A program made the translations under genes and the position numbers. From NCBI GenBank assembly GCA_027858555.1, contig JAQICP010000452.1, positions 1 to 11,527 of the forward strand: DNA of 11,527 bases, given 5' to 3'. Position 1 is the first letter of the stretch. Every line of letters begins with the position of its first letter. This DNA is from Vallitaleaceae bacterium. Lineage in GTDB: Bacteria > Bacillota > Clostridia > Lachnospirales > Vallitaleaceae. A model generated the notes under the pieces. That model searched no databases and was not told the origin of the DNA. It saw only the letters and a list, made by a program, of their open reading frames with translations. Shown piece after piece: positions 6,531 to 11,527 of the stretch.

Positions 6531-7523
6531 CTATGTTGTCTTTTGATTTTTACGTTTTGCTATATAATCTTTAACCACTTTAACTAAAGAAAACTCATAA
6601 GTTCCCATAAGCCCTTTAGGTCTGAAAATCATCATCGCAATTAGTACCACTGCATATATAACCATTCTCCAGTTGTCGACTGCATGTAATAATTCATTCA
6701 TGACACCTAGAAGGATAGCTGCAATAACCGTCCCTGTAAATGAACCCATACCGCCTAAAACAACTATAATGAATATTTCAACCGAAAACATGAACGTAAA
6801 CTTTTTTGGATCGATTAATCCTTGATAGAATGCTAATGTACCGCCGGCTATTCCCGCAAAGAATGCAGATATGGCAAACCCATATACCTTATAGAATGTA
6901 GTTGGCACTCCAACTGCTTCAGCTGCAATTTCATCTTCTCGAATAGAGATAATTGCTCGTCCATGTCTAGAACGAACCAATAAATATAGGGCAGCAAGTA
7001 CGATAGCCACCAGTATGAAAATCTGTGTAATACCTACTAATTTAGGAATACCAAGTACCGTTCTAGCACCACCAATAGCTTCGATATTAAAGATGCTAAT
7101 CCTAATGATTTCACCAAAACCAAGTGTAACAATTCCTAAATAATCACCTCTAAGTCTAAGTGAGGGTATGCCAATGAGTAATCCTGCTATAGCGGCTAAT
7201 ATACCCCCAAAAAGCAAACATGATACTAAAACAATAATACCTTTTATAAAATCCGGCATAACAAGTACTGCCATTAAGTATTTACCAAGATGTGCTGCGC
7301 CATAAGCGCCAATCGCCATGAATCCAGCATGTCCTAGGGCCAATTGTCCAAGGAATCCTGTCGCCAAGTTAAGACTAGAGGCAACTATGATATTAATACC
7401 GATCGCAATGATTACACCCACATAGTAACCGTTGAGTACGCCTACAACAATTAAGAGCATGATGACTAGATATAAAACGGTAAGACCACCGGTAGTTATC
7501 AAATATTCAACTCTCTTTTTCAT
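6531..7523 (-). CDS. livM: Branched-chain amino-acid ABC transporter permease LivM
   Basis: This is a polytopic membrane protein of 330 residues with many hydrophobic segments, the first at about residues 13-30. The LivM hallmark NLATGFLGQLALGHAGFMA lies at about 52-70. The cytoplasmic coupling (EAA-like) loop GRAIISIREDEIAAEAVGVP, which contacts the ATPases, is in the second half. The short basic C-terminus (YIAKRKNQKTT) should face the cytoplasm. The start ATG at 7521-7523 follows an AGGTG site that overlaps the livH stop codon, a 10-base spacing that implies translational coupling. With LivH it forms the heterodimeric translocation channel. Length and motifs are normal for the family. Confidence 0.93.
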   Translation of the reverse strand: MKKRVEYLITTGGLTVLYLVIMLLIVVGVLNGYYVGVIIAIGINIIVASSLNLATGFLGQLALGHAGFMAIGAYGAAHLGKYLMAVLVMPDFIKGIIVLVSCLLFGGILAAIAGLLIGIPSLRLRGDYLGIVTLGFGEIIRISIFNIEAIGGARTVLGIPKLVGITQIFILVAIVLAALYLLVRSRHGRAIISIREDEIAAEAVGVPTTFYKVYGFAISAFFAGIAGGTLAFYQGLIDPKKFTFMFSVEIFIIVVLGGMGSFTGTVIAAILLGVMNELLHAVDNWRMVIYAVVLIAMMIFRPKGLMGTYEFSLVKVVKDYIAKRKNQKTT

Positions 7524-7533
7524 ATCTTTTCAC

Positions 7534-8415
7534 CTACACTTTCTCTCTTGTATTTTTGCCAAATATGCCTTCAGGTTTAACTAATAAAACGATAATCAAG
7601 ATACCAAATACAACTGCATTTGACCAACCACCAGCACCATAACCTTTGGTTAAATTCTCCACAATACCGATCAAGAATCCACCAAACATAGCACCCGGTA
7701 ATATACCAATACCACCAAGTACAGCAGCAACAAAAGCTTTGAGACCAGTTAAAGTACCCATTGTAGGGAATATTTGAGAATAATTAATAGCATATAAAAC
7801 ACCACCAACTGCTGCGAGTGCTGAGCCAATAGCAAATGTGATTGAAATGGTTAAATCCACATTAACACCCATAAGTTGAGCTGCTTGTTTATCTTCAGAT
7901 ACGGCACGCATAGCCCGACCAACTTTAGTTTTACGTACGATAATCTGCAAAGTAATCAAACAAACCAAAGTTAACACTAAGGTTAATATTGCTTTATATG
8001 GGATGGTAACATCACCAAAAACGTACCCACCTTTAAGTGCTGGAAAATCCGGCATTTTTCTTTTTTCTGCTCCAAATAGTAATTTGAAGAAATTGGATAA
8101 AAACATACTGACTCCAAGCGCAGTAATTAGCGCCGAGATTCTAGGTGCATTTCTAAGTGGCTTATAGGCAACTCGGTCAATAAACATGCCAAGTAATGCA
8201 CATAACACCATGGAAATTGGTAATGCTAAGATAATAGGGATATTAAAAGATATGATACCAAATATTGTAAAATATGCCCCCATCATCAAGACTTCACCGT
8301 GTGCAAAATTGATTAACTTAACGATACCATACACCATGGTATAACCAAGGGCAATAAGTGCATAGATACTACCTGCACTTAAACCATAAACGATTTGTTG
8401 AATAAAATATGACAT
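7534..8415 (-). CDS. livH: Branched-chain amino-acid ABC transporter permease LivH
   Basis: This is the second permease subunit, 293 residues from the preferred start, with multiple membrane segments throughout. The N-terminal region GLSAGSIYALIALGYTMVYG followed by INFAHGEVLMMGAY is diagnostic of LivH, and the coupling loop reads GRAMRAVSEDKQAAQLMGV. Start choice: an in-frame GTG at 8422-8424 exists, but it forms part of the Shine-Dalgarno-like GGGGTGG. The ATG at 8413-8415, five bases downstream of that, gives the normal family N-terminus (MSYFIQQIVYG). It is the first gene of the tightly spaced HMGF block and is separated from livK by a terminator and a possible internal promoter. Confidence 0.93.
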   Translation of the reverse strand: MSYFIQQIVYGLSAGSIYALIALGYTMVYGIVKLINFAHGEVLMMGAYFTIFGIISFNIPIILALPISMVLCALLGMFIDRVAYKPLRNAPRISALITALGVSMFLSNFFKLLFGAEKRKMPDFPALKGGYVFGDVTIPYKAILTLVLTLVCLITLQIIVRKTKVGRAMRAVSEDKQAAQLMGVNVDLTISITFAIGSALAAVGGVLYAINYSQIFPTMGTLTGLKAFVAAVLGGIGILPGAMFGGFLIGIVENLTKGYGAGGWSNAVVFGILIIVLLVKPEGIFGKNTREKV

Positions 8416-8482
8416 ATGAACCACCCCTTATTATTTGCTTTTTAAGTTGTAATCTTCTTGTAAACATCAAAATCTAATACAT

Positions 8483-8511
8483 AGTATATCATGTTACTGC
8501 AAATAGTTTAA
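8483..8511 (-). promoter_or_regulatory. Possible internal promoter for livHMGF
   Basis: On the minus strand TTAAAC (8506-8511) and TATACT (8483-8488) are 17 bases apart, downstream of the livK terminator and about 70 bases before livH. The -35 match is poor, so this is tentative. It would explain how permease and ATPase genes are expressed past the terminator. Confidence 0.35.
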
Positions 8512-8530
8512 CTACTAATTTGATACTTAC

Positions 8531-8553
8531 AAAAAGAAGGGCGTAAACGCCCT
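8531..8553 (-). terminator. Intrinsic terminator or attenuator after livK
   Basis: On the minus strand AGGGCG and CGCCCT pair around a TTTA loop (8538-8553), followed by TCTTTTT. It lies 37 bases after the livK stop codon and before livH. It should end most livK transcripts and limit read-through, giving more binding protein than permease. Confidence 0.82.
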
Positions 8554-8590
8554 CCCTTGAGCAAATTAAATAATATTCTGATTAACTAAA

Positions 8591-9703
8591 TTATTTAGAA
8601 ATTTTTGTTTCTAACACTAAGTCGCCATTAGTAATCTTGATGATAGAAACGCTCTTCTCAGTGTCACCATTAGCATCAAATGTAATGTGACCTGTTACAG
8701 CGTCCATATCTGTTCCTTTGAGTGCTGCTAAGATATCAGCACCTTCAAGTGAATCAGCAGCATCAATTGCAGCTGCCATTACTAATATTCCATCATAACC
8801 AAGTGCTGCTAGCGCATTAGGTGTTTCACCGTAAGCTGCATTGTAGTCAGTAATGAAACCTTGAACTAATGGTGATTCGTCTGTTGTAGAATAATGGTTA
8901 GCGAAGAAGTAACCTTCTGTTACATCACCATACTCAGATTGTACAGCATCCCAGCCGTCGCCACCAAGTAATACTGCCTCTAATCCAACTTCTCTTGCTT
9001 GAGTTGCAATTAAACCGATTGTATTGTAATAATCTGGAACAAATACAACTTCTGCTCCAAGTTCTTTAATGCTTGTAAGTAGAGATCTAAAGTCAACGTC
9101 ATCTGCAGTGTAACCTTCTTTAGCCACTACCTCACCTGTGAAAGTACCTTCAAATGCAGTAGCAAGTCCACTTGAATAGTCATCGCCAGCATTATAAAGG
9201 ATAGCTGCTTTTGTAGCCATTAGATTTTCGTTTGCAAATTTTGCTACCATAGCGCCTTGGTAAGGATCTGTGTAACAAGCTCTGAATACATATTCGTAAT
9301 CTGGTGTTACAGCTAAGTTAGTAGCTGTTGGTGATATCATTGGGATACCAGCTGCTTCAGCTAATGGTGCAACAGCGAGTGACGTAGATGAAATAACTGG
9401 CCCAACTAAGGCAACAATTTTATCGTTATCTACCAATCTGTTAAATACGTTGATTGACTCAGTCGCATCTGCTTTATTATCATAAACAATAAGTTCGATG
9501 TCTTTTCCGTCAATACCACCATCAGCATTGATTTTATCAACTGCTAATATTACTGCATTTTCTACAGCGATACCATATACTGCTAAATCTCCAGTTTTAG
9601 GTGTAATAAGACCTATCTTTACTGTCTCTGGTCCTTTATCACAGCCCGCAAATAATGCCGCTGTGAGTACTAATACTAATACTAATGCTAATACTTTTTT
9701 CAT
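8591..9703 (-). CDS. livK: Branched-chain amino-acid ABC transporter substrate-binding lipoprotein LivK
   Basis: This is the extracytoplasmic binding protein of the importer, 370 residues. The N-terminus MKKVLALVLVLVLTAALFAGC is a lipoprotein signal peptide with Cys21 as the lipidation site (Phe rather than Leu at -3), so the mature protein is tethered to the membrane outer face. The rest is a type I periplasmic-binding fold opening with VKIGLITPKTGDLAVYG. The ligand-contact loops align with those of E. coli LivJ/LivK: GPVISSTS (101-108) and SPTATN (124-129), whose Ala-Thr pair contacts the amino-acid backbone. A GGGAGG site seven bases before the ATG and a near-consensus promoter suggest strong expression. 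Substrate preference among branched-chain or related amino acids is inferred from family and operon. The signal-peptide codons form a hexanucleotide tandem repeat. Confidence 0.92.
   Translation of the reverse strand: MKKVLALVLVLVLTAALFAGCDKGPETVKIGLITPKTGDLAVYGIAVENAVILAVDKINADGGIDGKDIELIVYDNKADATESINVFNRLVDNDKIVALVGPVISSTSLAVAPLAEAAGIPMISPTATNLAVTPDYEYVFRACYTDPYQGAMVAKFANENLMATKAAILYNAGDDYSSGLATAFEGTFTGEVVAKEGYTADDVDFRSLLTSIKELGAEVVFVPDYYNTIGLIATQAREVGLEAVLLGGDGWDAVQSEYGDVTEGYFFANHYSTTDESPLVQGFITDYNAAYGETPNALAALGYDGILVMAAAIDAADSLEGADILAALKGTDMDAVTGHITFDANGDTEKSVSIIKITNGDLVLETKISK
9668..9694 (-). repeat. Hexanucleotide tandem repeat in the livK signal-peptide codons
   Basis: On the minus strand the unit GTATTA is repeated about 4.5 times (one unit reads GCATTA), encoding alternating Val/Ala and Leu in the hydrophobic core of the signal peptide. 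Gain or loss of a unit would change the core by two residues without shifting the frame. Confidence 0.75.
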
Positions 9704-9757
9704 TGTGAATCCTCCCTTTTAGTTATACTTCTATTTTATATTATAAGTATATATGCA

Positions 9758-9786
9758 ATTATAATATTAAATGCTTGCACTTTCAA
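9758..9786 (-). promoter_or_regulatory. Strong sigma-A type promoter for livK
   Basis: TTGAAA (9781-9786) and TATAAT (9758-9763) on the minus strand are separated by exactly 17 bases. The predicted leader is about 48 bases long, too short for a T-box or a large riboswitch. A second TATAAT at 9740-9745 has no good -35 partner. Confidence 0.8.
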
Positions 9787-9969
9787 GTAATTTCAATCAA
9801 CTTCTTCACATATTTACACTAATTTATGAATTTTTTCCACTTCCAGCTATCATTATGGGCATATGACAGTATCAATGCACTAAATAGAAGCATTAAAACA
9901 CGAAAACGTTAACGGTCTATCGATAAAATTAATCACAGCCTAAAAGGAAATCGCAAATAATCATCTAAT
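9787..9969. other. Spacer between the MerR-family gene and the livK promoter
   Basis: No convincing ORF and no intrinsic terminator for the upstream regulator gene are visible. The only notable motif is CGAAAACGTTAACG (9901-9914), which contains the 8-bp palindrome CGTTAACG and resembles LacI-family/CcpA cre operators with mismatches at the outermost positions. It lies about 115 bases upstream of the livK -35 box. Confidence 0.4.
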
Positions 9970-10386
9970 TTAACTGCAATAAACCTTAATAGCATCGTGC
10001 ATAACACCCGCTATACCTTCACCATTTTTGTCAATATTCTCCTTGAACCGTTCATCTTCGATATACATATCAGCCAATCCACTAAGTATTGGTTTTGTGC
10101 AAGTATAAAAATTACGTGTAATATAATTTTGCCATTTAGCCACTTGCTCTTGTAACAATACATGATTAGGATTTAGATTCTTCAATTCATGAAATGCTTT
10201 GTATATCACTAAACTTTCATCATTAATTCTTCCCCAGTCCTTAGCATCATATTGCTTAGTTTTCTGTTGACTCTCAGCATAAGCATCTGACTGGCCATAC
10301 TTCTCTTTTATTTCTTTTGCAAATTGTTTATTATGCGCCTCAATTGCCTCCATATTAAAAGCCTCGAATCTTTCTATATCATTCAT
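9970..10386 (-). CDS. Possible independently translated TipAS-like ligand-binding domain (internal start)
   Basis: Inside the MerR-family gene, in frame, ATG at 10384-10386 (Met113) is preceded by AAGGAGG (10394-10400) with a 7-base spacing, as good as any start site in this window. Translation from it would give a 138-residue protein consisting of the ligand-binding domain alone. In Streptomyces the same gene makes full-length TipAL and the short TipAS from an internal start at a matching position. TipAS there is the more abundant form and sequesters the drug. Here the short form is inferred from the site alone; the purine run could merely reflect Glu-Glu-Glu-Gly-Gly codons. Confidence 0.5.
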   Translation of the reverse strand: MNDIERFEAFNMEAIEAHNKQFAKEIKEKYGQSDAYAESQQKTKQYDAKDWGRINDESLVIYKAFHELKNLNPNHVLLQEQVAKWQNYITRNFYTCTKPILSGLADMYIEDERFKENIDKNGEGIAGVMHDAIKVYCS

Positions 10387-10722
10387 AGCAATGCCTCCTT
10401 CTTCTTCATTAATCGTTGACTCAAGGGTTTCCATGATACCCTTAAGATGTGACATTTTCATCCCAATGACTTTCTTATGCTGTTTTAAAACATCCAGACG
10501 ATTATACCCATCCGTACCTAATATGCCTTTTATATCAGATAATTTGAATCCTAGCTCCTTAAAAAAAAGTATATCTTGTAGTGTCTTTATATCTTCTTTG
10601 CTATAGATTCGATATTGATTATCATTCATCACTTTGGGCACTAGCAAACCAATTTCATCATAGTAATGTAATGTCCTTACGGTAATTCCTGCTAAAGTGG
10701 CCACTTTATTAATCAAATACAT
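9970..10722 (-). CDS. TipA/Mta-type MerR-family transcriptional regulator
   Basis: This 250-residue regulator has an N-terminal MerR winged-helix domain (about 1-70; VATLAGITVRTLHYYDEIGLL, then YRIYSKEDI). A long dimerisation helix follows (about 75-108), then a C-terminal TipAS domain (about 113-250) ending in FYTCTKPILSGLADMY and AIKVYCS. Streptomyces TipAL and Bacillus Mta share this plan and length. TipAS domains bind hydrophobic antibiotics such as thiopeptides, and Mta activates multidrug efflux. The gene has a MerR-type promoter of its own, so it is probably autoregulated. No efflux pump lies in the window, so its other targets are unknown. A strong internal ribosome-binding site precedes Met113, where the ligand domain begins. 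The main ATG follows AAGGAGGT by eight bases. The ligand is inference only. Confidence 0.92.
   Translation of the reverse strand: MYLINKVATLAGITVRTLHYYDEIGLLVPKVMNDNQYRIYSKEDIKTLQDILFFKELGFKLSDIKGILGTDGYNRLDVLKQHKKVIGMKMSHLKGIMETLESTINEEEGGIAMNDIERFEAFNMEAIEAHNKQFAKEIKEKYGQSDAYAESQQKTKQYDAKDWGRINDESLVIYKAFHELKNLNPNHVLLQEQVAKWQNYITRNFYTCTKPILSGLADMYIEDERFKENIDKNGEGIAGVMHDAIKVYCS
10394..10400 (-). promoter_or_regulatory. Internal ribosome-binding site within the TipA-like gene
   Basis: AAGGAGG on the minus strand lies seven bases before the in-frame ATG of Met113. It is fully complementary to the 3' end of 16S rRNA. Confidence 0.55.
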
Positions 10723-10748
10723 TCATACTACCTCCTTGGTACAAATAC

Positions 10749-10779
10749 AGTTTATACTATAACGTAACGTGATGGTCAA
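10749..10779 (-). promoter_or_regulatory. MerR-type autoregulated promoter with operator dyad
   Basis: On the minus strand TTGACC (-35, 10774-10779) and TAAACT (-10, 10749-10754) are separated by 19 bases, the overlong spacing typical of MerR-family targets. The spacer carries an imperfect dyad centred on 10766: ACCATCACGT and ACGTTATAGT match in 8 of 10 positions when one is reverse-complemented. The architecture resembles the Streptomyces tipA promoter (a CACGT-type dyad). The protein should bind here and twist the DNA to activate transcription when ligand is present. Confidence 0.75.
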
Positions 10780-10781
10780 GC

Positions 10782-10813
10782 AAAAAAAACCTAAAATAAC
10801 ATTTAGGTTTTTT
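10782..10813 (-). terminator. Terminator of the LiaF-C-like gene
   Basis: A 12-bp stem (10784-10795 with 10802-10813) around a 6-base loop is followed on the minus strand by further T residues, eight T in all at the end of the stem and tail. It lies 14 bases after the stop codon at 10828 and directly upstream of the regulator's promoter, insulating it. Confidence 0.85.
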
Positions 10814-10827
10814 GACTATGGTACTAA

Positions 10828-11316
10828 CTATTCACCTGCAACATCTGCTACATCTTCAATATCTACCTCAACTGGCTCATCGTCAATTTCGGTAGCATAT
10901 TTGATTTCCAGACCACCATACTTGATGTCGTATTGAATAATTAAACGCTTTGATTTGGTATCTTCTTCATCATAATCTACTTTTACTGATATACCACCCT
11001 TTTCAGCAATACCGTCAACTTTTACATTCCAATCCTCAGGAACCACTACTGAAATACCGCAAAACTCACCACTCAGCTTAAGAATCGCTTCATCTGCTGA
11101 CATGGTTGCTTCAGCTAAATCCAAAGATAAGCCACCACATAGAATACCATAGGTTGCCCCTTTAAAATCAGTTTTAATCACTTCCTCTTTACCACCAAAG
11201 GTAATTGGACGTTCAAAGTCTTCTTTGTACATCTTTGTTTTATTCACCATTTTGTAACCTAAGTACCCTGCACCTGCTGTACCTGCAAGAAATAATCCTT
11301 TTTTAAATATTCCCAT
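10828..11316 (-). CDS. Small membrane-anchored protein with LiaF-C-like repeated beta domain
   Basis: This 162-residue protein is of unknown exact function. A short hydrophobic stretch (about residues 7-24, glycine and alanine rich) after MGIFKK suggests one membrane anchor. The rest resembles the C-terminal domain of LiaF/YvqF-type cell-wall-stress proteins, especially GGLSLDLAEA (61-70) followed by VVPEDWNVKVDG (91-102). A short motif recurs: CGGLSLDL, CGISVVV, GGISVKV and GGLEIKY. This suggests stacked beta strands of a small solenoid. Cys60 and Cys86 occupy places where other repeats have glycine or tyrosine. The last 20 residues are strongly acidic. No liaRS-type kinase or regulator adjoins it; the next gene is the TipA-like regulator. 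The ATG has an AAAGGAGG site with good spacing. A role in envelope homeostasis is inference from the distant similarity. Confidence 0.8.
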   Translation of the reverse strand: MGIFKKGLFLAGTAGAGYLGYKMVNKTKMYKEDFERPITFGGKEEVIKTDFKGATYGILCGGLSLDLAEATMSADEAILKLSGEFCGISVVVPEDWNVKVDGIAEKGGISVKVDYDEEDTKSKRLIIQYDIKYGGLEIKYATEIDDEPVEVDIEDVADVAGE

Positions 11317-11344
11317 AATATCCTCCTTTATTCAATCTACCTTA

Positions 11345-11373
11345 ATTATACACCTTTTAGGATTATTCATAAA
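11345..11373 (-). promoter_or_regulatory. Possible promoter of the LiaF-C-like gene
   Basis: A perfect TATAAT (11345-11350, minus strand) lies about 30 bases upstream of the ATG. At 17-base spacing the -35 hexamer is TTTATG, a poor match, so the promoter is weak or needs an activator. Confidence 0.4.
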
Positions 11374-11428
11374 GTCATATTATATATATTAATAAATTTT
11401 TAATGTGTCCATTATCAAGAAGCCGCTT

Positions 11429-11527
11429 CTATGACATAATCAGTATTTCATATGGATTCAAGTGAATAATCGATTCTGTTAACAGCTCCCCTTTTTCACG
11501 ATGAGTTGAGAATACTACTTTTTGTTC
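11429..11527 (-). CDS. C-terminal end of an unidentified gene (5' end outside window)
   Basis: The minus strand is open from the right edge for 32 codons to TAG at 11429-11431. The peptide reads EQKVVFSTHREKGELLTE and ends HLNPYEILIMS, a plausible alternating hydrophobic and charged composition for a soluble protein end. I cannot assign a family from so short a piece. The gene would lie upstream of, and in the same direction as, the LiaF-C-like gene, with about 110 bases between them. A 6-bp dyad with a one-base centre (11418-11430) overlaps the stop codon but has no T run. Confidence 0.45.
   Translation of the reverse strand, partial: EQKVVFSTHREKGELLTESIIHLNPYEILIMS

Noticed and set aside
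9498..9722. Plus-strand ORF opposite the livK start
   Set aside because: It is the antisense of the livK signal peptide and N-terminus, with Asn-Thr repeats produced by the hexanucleotide repeat, and has no ribosome-binding site.
9704..9757. T-box or other leader riboswitch for livK
   Set aside because: The predicted leader is under 60 bases, with no stem array or T-box consensus.
9815..9840. CodY box near the liv promoter
   Set aside because: The AATT-containing stretch has too many mismatches to the AATTTTCWGAAAATT consensus and lies upstream of the promoter without symmetry.
11418..11430. AGAAGC/GCTTCT dyad as a terminator
   Set aside because: Short stem with a one-base centre and no T run; it overlaps a stop codon.

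Overview
The window is AT-rich with dense, strong Shine-Dalgarno sequences, sigma-A type promoters (two TTGAAA-N17-TATAAT pairs), a lipoprotein-type solute-binding protein and a TipA/Mta-type MerR regulator. Together these point to a low-GC Gram-positive bacterium, most likely a member of the Clostridia. Nothing looks phage-borne or plasmid-borne, and I see no tRNA, rRNA, CRISPR array or insertion sequence.

Left part, plus strand (1-4832). The window opens inside metH (cobalamin-dependent methionine synthase): the end of the folate domain, the B12-binding module and the complete AdoMet activation domain are present, followed by a strong terminator. A 230-base spacer carries a small cluster of DnaA-box-like sequences and a possible short minus-strand ORF or gene remnant. 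Next comes a two-gene unit: a calcineurin-like metallophosphoesterase (probable TTG start) and a PAS-GGDEF diguanylate cyclase gene. The cyclase gene is broken by an amber codon and a one-base frameshift. A strong promoter then drives an AcuB-like CBS-CBS-ACT protein.

Middle (4833-9786). A convergent spacer holds a potential three-way-junction structure and a shared 15-bp-stem terminator. On the minus strand lies a complete branched-chain amino-acid type ABC importer in transcription order livK (binding lipoprotein), livH, livM (permeases), livG, livF (ATPases). livK has its own near-consensus promoter and is followed by an intrinsic terminator, so the binding protein can be made in excess of the HMGF block, whose genes are only 10-11 bases apart.

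Right part, minus strand (9787-11527). A TipA-like MerR regulator is preceded by a textbook MerR-type promoter (19-bp spacer with an internal dyad). It also contains a strong internal ribosome-binding site and ATG exactly at the start of its ligand-binding domain, the arrangement known from Streptomyces tipA. Upstream of it is a small membrane-anchored protein with a LiaF-C-like repeated beta domain, ending in a terminator. At the right edge the last 32 codons of an unidentified gene enter the window.

Most of the window is ordinary chromosomal housekeeping and transport. The points most worth checking are the dual-product TipA-like gene, the three-way-junction element, the decaying cyclase gene and the unexplained spacer after metH.
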